Counted from the first letter of the stretch, positions 9,143-17,812 are shown. The stretch is 64,000 nt of DNA from SURF-21 sp964462595 (GCA_964462595.1 CAYWXM010000030.1:37539-101538), one strand, 5' to 3'. Notes: generated from the letters alone by a model not told the origin. Numbers and translations: made by a program.

Positions 9143-10650
9143 CATTCTGGTTCTGTGGTGGTGAAGGGGCGTCCGTCCCGGTGGCAGAGGACCTGGATGA
9201 TGTCCCGCCCGGACTGAGCCGCGGGAGGGAGGCCGCCCCCGGGCATGACCCACTGACCGATCATGTAGAAGTCGTCCAGTCCCGGCAGGGTCTTGTCCAT
9301 TCCCCTGGACATGTTCCTGAGCATGTTGTCCGTGGTCAGCAGCCACCCCTCGAAGCTTCCCTGCCAGTTGTTGGTATAGCGCCTGTAGGTCACGGGCGTG
9401 GCCACGTCGACCATCTCCACCCTCCCCGCAGCGGAGGGGAAGCGTCCCTCGACGGCCGCAACCACCGCGTCTCCGATGCGCCGTTTCTCCGCCCGGTAGC
9501 GCTCGCGGTCCTCGTGCAGCTTTTCCCAATAGCTGTAGCTGGTAGAGAAAGTGGCGATGAGAACGGTCTTGCCCTCCGGCATCTGGACGGGGTCGAACCT
9601 GTGGTTGACGACCCCCATGCGGTGTTGCTGTACTCCCGCAATCTCTATGGGGCTGGCCAGGGGAAAGCTTATCGTCTGTGGTTCGCCCTCGAGTCTGTCG
9701 GCCACCCCCAGCGACACCTGGACCAGGGGCTCGAATATGGGCATGTTATCGTAGCGGTCGCGTATCTTCGCGTCCACGTATCTGCCCTCGAGCATGTCGA
9801 AGATGGTGGCGTGTCCGTCCGCCGCGGATATGACGGTATCGGCACGGTGTTCGCTGCCGTCCTCCAGGCGCACGCCCACCGCGCGGTCGTTTTCCACCAG
9901 TATCCTTTCCACCCTTGCCTTGTAGTCCACCTTGCCCCCCAGGTCGAGGTACCTGCGCTCTATGGAGCGGGAGAACTCCAGCGAGCCACCCACGGGATAG
10001 CCGGCATCGCGGTTATGCAGCCAGGCCATGGTGAACATCAGCCCCAGGATCGGGAAGTCCGGGAGGTCGAAGATGCCCGCGAAAGCTTCGTGCAGCAGGG
10101 GGTCCGTGAAACGATCCGCGAACGCCCTGGTCGAGACCTTGCGCCATTTCATGAGCGGCCGTGTGAGGGGAAGCATCTTGGGCAGCATCTTCAGGCCGTC
10201 CAGGGGAGAGGAGACCTCCCGCGGTTTGGGCAGGGGCATATCGACCCGGCTGATGGCCCTGACCGCCGAGGTGAACTCCTCGATAGGCATGGCATCGGCG
10301 GGAGCCAGTTCCTTCATGTGCCGCTCCAGGCGGTCGATGTCCGTGTTCAGGTCGAAGAACCTGCCGCCGCTGCCCTCGAAGCGTATGAAAACCTCGTGGT
10401 CAATGATCTCCTTTCCCTGCAGGGCTCCCAGCTCCCTCCATATGCGGTTGAAGCTGGATGAGGGGTCGGTGCCCACCAGCCAGTGTATGCAGCCGTCTAT
10501 GGTGTATTCCCCGCGTGGCCAGGCGGTGCACAGCCCGCCCGGCATGTCGTGCAGCTCGAAGATATGGGTGTCGTAGCCGTTCATGCGCCCGTAGCATCCT
10601 GCTGAAAGGCCGGCTATGCCCGCCCCGATGATGATGATCGATCTACCCAT
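9115..10650 (-). CDS. FAD-dependent oxidoreductase, CrtI/carotenoid isomerase family
   Basis: 511 residues. The FAD-binding start is IIIIGAGIAGLSAGCYGRMN (residues 5-24) followed by HDMPGGLC; the end contains MIGQWVMPGGGLPPAAQSG, the usual C-terminal motif. It has the length of bacterial phytoene desaturases and of prolycopene/carotenoid isomerase relatives. The final codons are encoded by an inverted repeat, so the C-terminus may have been changed by an insertion. It converges with the shorter CrtI-like gene at 7620-9017, and a third relative, fused to a membrane domain, is at 60357-62627. The substrate is not known. Confidence 0.85.
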   Translation of the reverse strand: MGRSIIIIGAGIAGLSAGCYGRMNGYDTHIFELHDMPGGLCTAWPRGEYTIDGCIHWLVGTDPSSSFNRIWRELGALQGKEIIDHEVFIRFEGSGGRFFDLNTDIDRLERHMKELAPADAMPIEEFTSAVRAISRVDMPLPKPREVSSPLDGLKMLPKMLPLTRPLMKWRKVSTRAFADRFTDPLLHEAFAGIFDLPDFPILGLMFTMAWLHNRDAGYPVGGSLEFSRSIERRYLDLGGKVDYKARVERILVENDRAVGVRLEDGSEHRADTVISAADGHATIFDMLEGRYVDAKIRDRYDNMPIFEPLVQVSLGVADRLEGEPQTISFPLASPIEIAGVQQHRMGVVNHRFDPVQMPEGKTVLIATFSTSYSYWEKLHEDRERYRAEKRRIGDAVVAAVEGRFPSAAGRVEMVDVATPVTYRRYTNNWQGSFEGWLLTTDNMLRNMSRGMDKTLPGLDDFYMIGQWVMPGGGLPPAAQSGRDIIQVLCHRDGRPFTTTEPEWGSYLRSSV

Positions 10651-10690
10651 GGCAAAACCCCAAGACCTTATAGACCCGCATTATATCCGC

Positions 10691-11143
10691 TCAGAGTTGC
10701 GCCTCGAAGTAAGTGCGCTCCTGGGTGAAGCCCATCTTCTTGTAGAAACCCGTAGCCCCTGCATAGTCCAGATCGGTGGCCACGGCCATGATGGAGCATC
10801 CCAGTTGCAGCGCATGTTTCTTCGCCTCATCGATTAACTCTCGCCCTACGCCCTTACCGCGGGCCCTCTCGCTTACCACCATCTCGGTGATGGTTGCCTT
10901 GTTCATGCCGGTAGTGAGGGTTGGCCTTACGAAGAAAAGCACCAGGCCCAGGGCTTCGCCGCCTTCCTTGGCTATGAGAAAGATCCAGTCGGGCGATTCA
11001 AGCATCTTCGTGAGGGTCTTGTACCAGATCCCCAGGTCGATCAGGGGCGCCTGCTCCGCGAAACCGATGGCATCGGCAAGCTCCCTGATGAGCTTGAATA
11101 TCTCCTCCTCGTTGTCTGTGGTCGCTTTTATAACCTCCAGCAT
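10691..11143 (-). CDS. GNAT-family N-acetyltransferase
   Basis: About 150 residues from ATG 11143, which is preceded by GGAGAGGAGGG; the open frame continues upstream without family features. The acetyl-CoA site is ATITEMVVSERARGKGVGREL (about residues 84-104, with the RxxGxG/A core) and is followed by the expected DLDYAGATGFYKKMGF end. GNAT enzymes transfer acetyl groups to amines on small molecules or proteins. The substrate cannot be inferred. It lies 40 bases downstream of the CrtI-like gene's start on the same strand and upstream of it in transcription, so the two may be co-transcribed. Confidence 0.88.
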   Translation of the reverse strand: MLEVIKATTDNEEEIFKLIRELADAIGFAEQAPLIDLGIWYKTLTKMLESPDWIFLIAKEGGEALGLVLFFVRPTLTTGMNKATITEMVVSERARGKGVGRELIDEAKKHALQLGCSIMAVATDLDYAGATGFYKKMGFTQERTYFEAQL

Positions 11144-11379
11144 ATCGCCCTCCTCTCCGCTCGCACGGAAGCATCTTGAGCTTTTATATAGTATAGCGCG
11201 GGACAGCAGGGAGGAAAGCCGCGAATGTCGGGCGATGGCGCGGAGGGGGCCTGTTGGCATTATAATCCCCCCGAGCAATAGTTTATCGCGGCATGATCTG
11301 CGGCGGGGGAAGGCCGCAAGGTTATGCGCCCGGTGGTCATGCCCGCCGGGTTAATGTGGACGGTGGTTTCTCTATAAAA

Positions 11380-11419
11380 GGCCGTTTATCGTGATATAAA
11401 GGGCGTTCATCGTGATATC
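11380..11419. repeat. Direct repeat, 21-base period, in front of the sirtuin gene
   Basis: Two copies of about 19 bases (GGCCGTTTATCGTGATATA at 11380-11398 and GGGCGTTCATCGTGATATC at 11401-11419) differ at three positions. The 21-base period puts both on the same face of the helix, as expected for a regulator binding twice. The function is inferred. Confidence 0.4.
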
Positions 11420-11458
11420 ATGGTCTCTGTGGACGCGCTCGAGCATGGTTTTATTGGG

Positions 11459-12286
11459 ATGTTTACCATGGAAACCGATAACCTGATAGAAGAGGCGGCC
11501 TCGATCGTCGCCGCAGCCCATAGCCTGGTGGCTTTCTCCGGTGCGGGGGTATCGGCGGAGAGCGGGATACCCACCTTCCGTGACCCCGGAGGCCTCTGGG
11601 ACCGCTTCGACCCGATGGAGGTGGGCGGCGGGGATATCTTCACCTCCATGTTCAGTGGGTCGGGGATTTCCCAGGAGGCCGTGGATTTCGTCTCCGAGAT
11701 CCTCGCGGTCCTGGAAAAGGCGAGCCCCAACCCGGGGCATTATGCCCTGGGCGAGCTGGAGAAGATGGGTATACTGAGGTCGGTCATAACCCAGAACATC
11801 GACAACCTGCACCGCGAGGCGGGTAATTCCCGCGTGATAGAAGTGCACGGCAGCATCTTTCGGCTCGTGTGCATGGCTTGCGGCAGGAAAATAGAGCTCG
11901 CGCGGGAGGATCTCTTCACCCTGGGCAGAGAGCTGGTGAAGTTCATGCGCGCGGGAGACCTGGAAGCCATCATCAAGCTCGTGTCCAGGTGCGAGTGTGG
12001 CGGCGTGTGCAGGATGGACGTGGTGGGTTTCGGGGAACCCGTGCAGGATATGGGCCTGGCCATGAGCGAGGCGAGGGAGGCTGACGTCCTGCTTATCCTG
12101 GGGACCTCGGGGATGGTCTACCCCGCCGCCTATATCCCCGAACACGCCAAGAAGACCGGGGCGAAGGTCATAGAGATAAACGCGACGGGATACTGCTTCC
12201 CCGACCTCCTGGATGTCGGCATCAAAGGAAAAACAGGCGAGGTCCTGCCGCGGATTCTGCAGCGCGTGAAGGAAATACGGGATTAA
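11459..12286 (+). CDS. Sir2-family NAD-dependent protein deacylase (sirtuin)
   Basis: About 275 residues. It carries the NAD site GAGVSAESGIPTFRDPGGLW (about 28-47), TQNIDNLH (111-118) and the catalytic histidine in EVHGSIF (H130). Four structural zinc cysteines come as CMAC and then CEC/GGVC. Sirtuins remove acyl groups from lysines using NAD; acyl-CoA enzymes are frequent targets, and an acyl-CoA operon starts about 2 kb away. The start is uncertain: ATG 11420, 11459 and 11468 are in frame and none has a strong ribosome site. I chose the middle one from the usual family length. A helically phased direct repeat precedes it. Confidence 0.9.
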   Translation: MFTMETDNLIEEAASIVAAAHSLVAFSGAGVSAESGIPTFRDPGGLWDRFDPMEVGGGDIFTSMFSGSGISQEAVDFVSEILAVLEKASPNPGHYALGELEKMGILRSVITQNIDNLHREAGNSRVIEVHGSIFRLVCMACGRKIELAREDLFTLGRELVKFMRAGDLEAIIKLVSRCECGGVCRMDVVGFGEPVQDMGLAMSEAREADVLLILGTSGMVYPAAYIPEHAKKTGAKVIEINATGYCFPDLLDVGIKGKTGEVLPRILQRVKEIRD

Positions 12287-12471
12287 GCCGGCTCCTCGAA
12301 CACCGGAAGCAGATACCGCCCGCATGCCATGCTACGAGCAGGCAATCGTGTAAGGCGCCCCTTGCTAATCCGACACCTGAACCCCGGTATCGGATGGAGC
12401 GTCGGCCATCGTTTTTTCTCGAGCGGGAACCGGCGCCGCTGCGATGCCCGGGATCGAGCGGCTGGCCCCGT

Positions 12472-13428
12472 TCAGGCGTGGAAAGTAAGGCGCGTTCCGA
12501 CCATGTTCAGGATGAACTCGGCGGGCATGGCCTCCTCGAAGGCCATGGCGGCCTTGCGCCCGGTGCAATGCGTGGGCACCACGTAGTCGGGTTTGAACGC
12601 CTGCAGGCCCTCGATGGTCTGTCCGATGATAGGCTCGAAGGCGGGGCCGGTAAGGTGGAAGCCCCCCATGACCACGTGTACCTTGTCCACGCCGGTCACC
12701 TTCCTGGCATAGGTCACCGTGTTCACGATGCCCGAATGCGAGCAGCCGGAGAGGACCACCAGCCCCTTGCCCCGCAGGTTGGCGACGATGGCCGTGTCGT
12801 CCTCTATGGGGTCCCAATGCTCCTCACCGTCTTTTTCGTAAAAGGCATTGGGCATGCCCTTCTCGAAATCCGTCAGCCTCTCGACCTCCCCCAGGAAGAG
12901 TAAGGTGCCGTCTGCAATGAGGGCAGGCTCTACGCTTTCCACGATCTTCGCACCGGCCTGCTCCCACAAGGCGCGGTCAGCGGGCGGGAATTTTATCCTT
13001 ATATCGCCCACCTTGAGATAGCGGTTCTCCTTGAAGGCGGAAGGATGGAGGTAGAAGGGCAGAGGCCTGGTGGGGATAGCCTTGACCACGGGGACGAGCG
13101 CGCCGAAATGGTCCATGTGGCCGTGTGAGAGCGCCGCCGCCTCCACGCCGGAGATGTCCACGCCGAGCTTATCGATGTTGTAGGGCACGGCTACGTCCGA
13201 GAGCCCGAAGTCGAAAAATATCTCGTGCGCTTCCTCGCCGGAGGTGGTCTTCACCATGGCGGAAAAACCGTGTTCGGCGAGGACCGAGCCCTTGACCTCC
13301 ATGTCCTTTACGGGCATGGCACGCGTGATGATCTCGCTGAAATCCATGGTTACCAGGTCGGTATAGTTGTCGGAAAGGGAGAGTATCTCCACCTGGTCGA
13401 CTTCCCTCAGCTTTACGCTATCGCTCAT
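12472..13428 (-). CDS. MBL-fold metallohydrolase (COG1237-like)
   Basis: About 318 residues from ATG 13428, because the GGAGGG upstream is correctly spaced for it but too close to the ATG at 13434. The metal-binding motif is ALSHGHMDHFGALVP (HxHxDH), and GCSHSGIVNTV lies near residue 225. The second motif is typical of the subgroup annotated as 7,8-dihydropterin-6-methyl-(ribofuranosyl)-aminobenzene-phosphate synthase, whose true activity in bacteria is unsettled. The end, PTHCTGRKAAMAFEEAMP, supplies further metal ligands. It is a single gene between the sirtuin and the CoA operon; both flanking genes are on the other strand. Confidence 0.85.
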   Translation of the reverse strand: MSDSVKLREVDQVEILSLSDNYTDLVTMDFSEIITRAMPVKDMEVKGSVLAEHGFSAMVKTTSGEEAHEIFFDFGLSDVAVPYNIDKLGVDISGVEAAALSHGHMDHFGALVPVVKAIPTRPLPFYLHPSAFKENRYLKVGDIRIKFPPADRALWEQAGAKIVESVEPALIADGTLLFLGEVERLTDFEKGMPNAFYEKDGEEHWDPIEDDTAIVANLRGKGLVVLSGCSHSGIVNTVTYARKVTGVDKVHVVMGGFHLTGPAFEPIIGQTIEGLQAFKPDYVVPTHCTGRKAAMAFEEAMPAEFILNMVGTRLTFHA

Positions 13429-13717
13429 CTCCATCCCTCCTCATGCTATGGAATCAGGCATATGTAAAATTAATCATACCCGCTCGGACCGTCCAGGGAA
13501 ATAGAAGGGGGATGCGGCTCCGCACCGTCCCGCCGCATGTATGCGTTGCAACGGCCTTGCCGCGCGGTGGCGGGAAGGGGAGGAGATGTAGCGGCGCGAC
13601 CCGGAGGGCGGATTTCATATATTATTATCTGAGGATACAAGCGGATGGCCGGAATAGTTGTTTCGACGGCCCTCCCGGCCCGGTACGGATCGAGGCCATT
13701 TTCAAGAGGGTGAGGTC

Positions 13718-14017
13718 GTGGGAGAAGAGATCTACAAGTGCGCTTTCTGCCGCAAGGAGATGAACCCCGGGAAAGAGGTTTACGGCCTGGGCGTCAGGCT
13801 GAGGGCGGAGCTGGAATACAGGGGGGCGGTTGGAAGGAGGACAGCGGTCCAGCTTCTATTGGGGGGCAGGGAGATCGAGTGCATGGTGACCGCGGATGGC
13901 TCACAGGCCAGGAACGAGGGCTGGGATCTTATCTTCATGGTATGTAGCGAAAAGTGCGGGAAAGAGCTCAAGAAGCTGCTGGAAAAAGAGGAAGACCTCT
14001 TCGAGGAGATAATGTAG
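13718..14017 (+). CDS. Small four-cysteine (zinc-finger-like) protein
   Basis: About 99 residues from GTG 13718, which has AGAGGGTGAGG just upstream; a TTG at 13658 would add 20 arginine-rich residues. The N-terminus has KCAFCRKEM and the C-terminal half has VCSEKCGKEL, so two CxxC/CxxxC pairs could hold one zinc. The tail is strongly charged (KKLLEKEEDLFEE). It ends 21 bases ahead of the acyl-CoA dehydrogenase gene and is probably the first gene of that operon. I do not recognise the family. A regulatory or structural role is possible but cannot be shown. Confidence 0.6.
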   Translation: MGEEIYKCAFCRKEMNPGKEVYGLGVRLRAELEYRGAVGRRTAVQLLLGGREIECMVTADGSQARNEGWDLIFMVCSEKCGKELKKLLEKEEDLFEEIM

Positions 14018-14038
14018 GAGGGGCGGGAAGGGGGTGCC

Positions 14039-15223
14039 ATGTCTTCAGGTCAAGGTCAGAGCGGCATAAACCTGGAACTCACGCCGGAGCAGAAGATGGT
14101 CCGCGATATGGCGGCGGAGTTCGTCGACCGCGAGATAATCCCCAAGATAACTCGGCTGGACCAGTCGCATACCCTGGACATGGGCATCCTGAAGGGTATG
14201 GGGGAGCGGGGAATGCTGGGCGCGCCGGTACCCGAGGAATACGGCGGCCAGGGCCTGGATTTCGTCTCCACCGCCCTTATCTGCGAGGAGATCGAGAGGG
14301 GAGACGGGGGTTTTCGCACCCTGCTCTCCGTGCACCTGGGCCTCAACTCCCTGAGCCTGCTCACTTTTGGAAGCGAGGAGCAGAAGAGGAAATACCTGGT
14401 TCCTCAGGCGAGGGGGGAGAAGATCGCCTGTTTCGGGCTGACCGAGCCGGGCATGGGATCGGACGTGGCCTCCATGGAGTGCAGCGCGCGCCGGGACGGC
14501 GGCAGGTATATCCTGAACGGGCAGAAGGAATGGATCTCCTACGCGAACGTGGCCGACCACCTCATGGTCTTCGCCAAGACGGACAGGGAAGCGGGGCACA
14601 GGGGCATCTCGGCTTTCCTCCTCGACCACTCCATGCCGGGCATCGAGACCAGGGACATCGAGCAAAAGATGGGGGTGTGGGCGGGCTCGACGGGCGAGAT
14701 ATTCCTGTCCGACGTGGAGGTGCCGGAGGAAAACCGCCTGGGTGAGGAAGGCCAGGGATTCAAGATAGCCATGTATGCCCTGGACATGGGGCGGTTCACG
14801 GTGGCGGCAGGCGCCCTGGGGACCATCCATGCCGCCATGGACGCGGCGGTGAAATACGCCAACGAGAGGGTGGCCTTCGGGAAGCCTATCGGCCGCTACC
14901 AGTTCGTGCAGGATATGATCGCGGAGATGGTGAGGGGATACGAGACCTCGCGCCTGCTGGTGCTGCAGGCGGCATGGCTCAAGGACAAGGGGGTCAGGAA
15001 TACACGCGAGACCTCGCTGGCCAAGTGGCACGCCACCGAGTGCTCTTTCCAGGCCGCCCACATGGCGGTGCAGATACACGGGGCTTACGGATATTCCGCC
15101 GAGTACCCGGTGGAGAGGCTTTTCCGAAACGCTCGCGCCCCGCTGCTCTACGAAGGCACCACGGAGATACATAAGCTGGTGCAGGCCGAGCACGCCCTGG
15201 GGTACCGCAAGCTTAACGGTTGA
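14039..15223 (+). CDS. Acyl-CoA dehydrogenase
   Basis: 394 residues, full length. N-terminal helical domain, then GLTEPGMGSDVASMECSARR (about 137-156), where the flavin and substrate are held, and GQKEWISYAN. The C-terminal domain has ERVAFGKPIGRYQFVQDMIA and YEGTTEIHKLVQAEHAL, which contains the catalytic glutamate of most family members. It oxidises an acyl-CoA at the alpha-beta bond and passes electrons to ETF. The ERGDGGFRTLLSVHLGL segment resembles glutaryl-CoA and alicyclic acyl-CoA dehydrogenases. Followed by a hydratase-type gene, a 3-hydroxyacyl-CoA dehydrogenase and a thioesterase on the same strand, so it probably starts a beta-oxidation-like sequence. Confidence 0.92.
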   Translation: MSSGQGQSGINLELTPEQKMVRDMAAEFVDREIIPKITRLDQSHTLDMGILKGMGERGMLGAPVPEEYGGQGLDFVSTALICEEIERGDGGFRTLLSVHLGLNSLSLLTFGSEEQKRKYLVPQARGEKIACFGLTEPGMGSDVASMECSARRDGGRYILNGQKEWISYANVADHLMVFAKTDREAGHRGISAFLLDHSMPGIETRDIEQKMGVWAGSTGEIFLSDVEVPEENRLGEEGQGFKIAMYALDMGRFTVAAGALGTIHAAMDAAVKYANERVAFGKPIGRYQFVQDMIAEMVRGYETSRLLVLQAAWLKDKGVRNTRETSLAKWHATECSFQAAHMAVQIHGAYGYSAEYPVERLFRNARAPLLYEGTTEIHKLVQAEHALGYRKLNG

Positions 15224-15285
15224 TGCCGGATGGGATGCAGGGGGCGCGAATCAGCCACCCGAAGTCGGATGCGGGCGCTGTTTTC

Positions 15286-15301
15286 AAGAACGTGCGTTCT
15301 T
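15286..15301. promoter_or_regulatory. Palindrome resembling a Gram-positive LexA box
   Basis: AAGAAC-GTGC-GTTCTT is a perfect 6+6 palindrome, 18 bases ahead of the crotonase start. Its core GAAC-N4-GTTC matches the Gram-positive SOS box consensus (CGAACRNRYGTTYC) except at the outer bases. A LexA role at a CoA gene would be surprising; another regulator could bind it. Confidence 0.35.
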
Positions 15302-15319
15302 CTTGTTTAGGAGGGGATC

Positions 15320-16105
15320 ATGGACTTTGAGGACGTCATCTACGAAGCCGAGGGCGGCTTAGCCAGGATAACCATCGACCGCCCCGAACGTCAGAATGCT
15401 TTTCGCTCCCTTACACTTGACGAGCTTACGGATGCCTTCGAGATGGCGGAGGCGGACCCGGCCATAGGTGTAGTGATCCTTACCGGGGCCGGCGACAAGG
15501 CCTTCTGCGCCGGAGGTGATATCTCGGAGATGGGTGAACTGGACCCAACGGTGGGGAGGAAGTTCCTGGGCAAATGCCTCAAGCTCTCCAATACCATGAG
15601 ATCGCTGTCGAAGCCCATTATCGCCGCGGTCAACGGTTACTGCCTGGGGGGCGGGCACGAGATCAACGCCATGTGCGACCTGACCATCGCCAGCGACAGC
15701 GCTGTCTTCGGGCAGACCGGGCCGTCGGTGGGGAGCGCCCCCATCTGGGGCGGGACCCAGATGCTTCCGCGCCTGGTAGGCGAGAAAAAAGCCAGGGAGA
15801 TGGCCTTCCTGTGCTATCGCTACTCCGCCGCGGAGGCGGAGAAGATGGGGCTGGTGAACAAAGTCGTCCCGCCGGAAGAGCTGATGGGAGCGGCGGAGGA
15901 GTGGGCCCGCCGCATCCTGGAGATGAGCCCGCAGTCGATAAAGCTCACCCGCACCTCCATGAACTTCGCATCCGACCTGCTCTACCCGTCCTTCATGCAC
16001 GGGCGGGAGATGCTGGCCCTGGTATATGGGTCCGAGGAACTAACCGAGGGCATGAAGTCGTTCGAGGAGAAGAGGAAACCTGACTTTCGCAAGTTCCGTA
16101 AGTAA
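15320..16105 (+). CDS. Enoyl-CoA hydratase/isomerase family, BadI/MenB-like
   Basis: 261 residues from ATG 15320 (GGAGGGGATC upstream). Crotonase motifs: GAGDKAFCAGGDISEM (residues 53-68, oxyanion hole) and NGYCLGGGHEINAMCDLTIA (105-124). The FGQTGPSVGSAPIWGG and GEKKAREMAFLCYRYSA segments and the EKRKPDFRKFRK end look more like naphthoyl-CoA synthase (MenB) and 2-ketocyclohexanecarboxyl-CoA hydrolase (BadI) than like ordinary enoyl-CoA hydratases; this rests on my memory of those families. BadI opens the ring in anaerobic cyclohexanecarboxylate/benzoate degradation. It lies between an acyl-CoA dehydrogenase and a 3-hydroxyacyl-CoA dehydrogenase. A plain hydratase role remains possible. Confidence 0.88.
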   Translation: MDFEDVIYEAEGGLARITIDRPERQNAFRSLTLDELTDAFEMAEADPAIGVVILTGAGDKAFCAGGDISEMGELDPTVGRKFLGKCLKLSNTMRSLSKPIIAAVNGYCLGGGHEINAMCDLTIASDSAVFGQTGPSVGSAPIWGGTQMLPRLVGEKKAREMAFLCYRYSAAEAEKMGLVNKVVPPEELMGAAEEWARRILEMSPQSIKLTRTSMNFASDLLYPSFMHGREMLALVYGSEELTEGMKSFEEKRKPDFRKFRK

Positions 16106-16189
16106 CGGCGGGGCATGTTAACGACCCGAGAGCGACCGCAATAGAAAAACTGCAGATACGGCCATACCATCGCGGGGAGGGAGCTAGTT

Positions 16190-17044
16190 ATGGAGGTCAA
16201 AAAAGTACTGGTAGCCGGGGCCGGGGTTATGGGAAGCGGCATCGTACATGCTTTCGCCCGATCCGGATACGAGGTCTGCATGTTGGACCGCTCGCAGGAA
16301 CTGCTCGCAGGCGGGCTGGGCAGGGTGGAGGGCAGCCTGGACAAGGCGATAAGTAAGGGCGTCATCTCCGCGGACGATAAGCAGGCAGCGCTGGAAAGGA
16401 TAACCACCGCCACCGACTGGGAATCGGCGGAGGAGGCCGACTTCGTCGTGGAGGCTGTGTTCGAGGATATGGAGGTCAAGAAGGAGGTCTTCCGCAAGCT
16501 CGACGGCATCTGCCGGCCGGAGGTCATACTGGCCTCCAATACCTCGTCCCTGCCCATCACCCCCATGGCGGCCGCCACCACGAGGCCCGACAGGTTCATC
16601 GGGATGCATTTCTTTAACCCGGTCCCGGCCATGAAGCTCGTGGAGATCATCCGCGGCTACCTCACCAGCGATGAGACCAACAGTATCGTCGTGGAGCTGA
16701 CCAGGAAACTCGGTAAAACGCCGGTGGAGGTCAACGATTCCCCCGGTTTCGCCATGAGCCGCATCTTCATGGTGATGATAAACGAGGCCGTCTATTGCCT
16801 CTACGAGGGGATAGGGACGCCGCAGGCTATCGACGAGGTCATGAAACTGGGCGCGGGGCACCCCATGGGGCCTCTGGAGGTGGCCGACCTGCTGGGCTTG
16901 GACATCGTCCTGCACATCATGGACGTCCTGCACGATGAGTTCAAGGACTCCAAGTACCGGGCCTGCCCGCTGCTGCGTAAGATGGTGGCGGCGGGAGAGC
17001 TGGGGCGCAAGACGGGCCGGGGGTTCTACAGCTACGAAGGATAG
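16190..17044 (+). CDS. 3-hydroxyacyl-CoA dehydrogenase
   Basis: 284 residues, the usual length of the short 3-hydroxybutyryl-CoA dehydrogenase type. NAD fold at the start: KVLVAGAGVMGSGIVHAFARS (GxGxxG). The catalytic region is ILASNTSSLPITPMA and RFIGMHFFNPVPAMKLVEII (catalytic His-Glu pair), and the C-terminal domain has NDSPGFAMSRIFMVMINEA. It oxidises 3-hydroxyacyl-CoA to 3-ketoacyl-CoA with NAD. It follows the crotonase gene by 84 bases; GGGAGGGAGC before ATG 16190 supports the start. The thioesterase gene begins 25 bases later. Confidence 0.95.
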   Translation: MEVKKVLVAGAGVMGSGIVHAFARSGYEVCMLDRSQELLAGGLGRVEGSLDKAISKGVISADDKQAALERITTATDWESAEEADFVVEAVFEDMEVKKEVFRKLDGICRPEVILASNTSSLPITPMAAATTRPDRFIGMHFFNPVPAMKLVEIIRGYLTSDETNSIVVELTRKLGKTPVEVNDSPGFAMSRIFMVMINEAVYCLYEGIGTPQAIDEVMKLGAGHPMGPLEVADLLGLDIVLHIMDVLHDEFKDSKYRACPLLRKMVAAGELGRKTGRGFYSYEG

Positions 17045-17069
17045 TCGGGCGGACCGCAAAGGAGCTACC

Positions 17070-17519
17070 TTGGCCGAGACCATGCTCTGGGGCGCAGCTA
17101 ACCCAGAGGAGGAAGAGAGATACAAAAGGATCATCGAGGACCGGGTAAAGCACTCGCCTTTCTACGCGCTGATGGGCATGGAGGTGATAGGGCTGGCTCC
17201 GGGTAAGGCCAGGCTCAGGATCGATGCCGGGCCCCATCATTGCGATGAAAAGGGAGACGTGCACCCCGGCGTCGTTTTTGCCCTGGCGGACGCGGCCTCG
17301 GGCGTGGCCATGGCCACCCTCGTACCTTACGGCTCGAGGAGGGTGGTAACGGTGGAGATGAAGGCCAATTTCATCGCGCCGTCCGGGGAGGGCGAGATCG
17401 TCGGCGCCGGCGAAGTACTCCAGGCGGATGAGGAGATCGCGGTCTCCACGGCCGAGGTCCGCGATGAGGCCGGCGACCTCCTGGCCACGAGCATGGCCAC
17501 CTTCATGACCATCCGCTGA
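17070..17519 (+). CDS. PaaI-type hotdog thioesterase
   Basis: About 149 residues from TTG 17070 (GGAG upstream); ATG 17082 is the alternative. The hotdog core has DEKGDVHPGVVFALADAASG (about 57-76), matching the HGG-like active-site loop with VHPG in place of the usual HGG, then VTVEMKANFIAP. PaaI-type enzymes hydrolyse acyl-CoAs, often aromatic or hydroxylated ones, to release blocked CoA. As last gene of the CoA operon it could relieve dead-end CoA esters. The VHPG substitution is common in this superfamily and does not suggest loss of activity. Confidence 0.85.
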   Translation: MAETMLWGAANPEEEERYKRIIEDRVKHSPFYALMGMEVIGLAPGKARLRIDAGPHHCDEKGDVHPGVVFALADAASGVAMATLVPYGSRRVVTVEMKANFIAPSGEGEIVGAGEVLQADEEIAVSTAEVRDEAGDLLATSMATFMTIR

Positions 17520-17527
17520 ACCCGGGC

Positions 17528-17646
17528 CTATTCCAGGTCCAGCAGTTCCAGGTCGCGGCGATACAGCCGCATCTCCGGGCAGGCAATGGCCTCGGTCGAG
17601 AAGCCGAAGCTCTCGTAGATGGGGCGCCTCATGTCCGTGGCATAGA
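17528..17646 (-). pseudogene. Relic of a GNAT acetyltransferase (C-terminal end only)
   Basis: Reading leftwards, about 39 codons ending at the TAG at 17528-17530 encode YATDMRRPIYESFGFSTEA followed by MRLYRRDLELLDLE. The RPIYESFGF piece is the typical end of a GNAT domain. No start codon or acetyl-CoA motif is present upstream; the sequence at 17650-17800 has no coding look. This is the remains of a deleted gene. Confidence 0.6.
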
Positions 17647-17812
17647 GAGATCACGTTGCGGGTCACTCGTGGCTCTTTGTCCTGCGCCAGGCGGACGTGA
17701 TGCGAGAGAACGATAGTGAGCGAGCAAAGACGGCTTGGCCTGGCACGCATACTTCGGGAAGATGGAGACGGGCTAGACCCCTTTCCCATCCCGGCTCTCA
17801 ACGGCCCACCGC

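Noticed and set aside
11372..12325. 317-codon minus-strand frame over the sirtuin gene
   Set aside because: Sirtuin motifs are on the plus strand; the other frame is His/Pro-rich noise.
14045..15193. 382-codon frame on the minus strand inside the acyl-CoA dehydrogenase gene
   Set aside because: Histidine/arginine-rich shadow of a GC-rich gene; no domain on the minus strand, while the plus strand is unmistakable.
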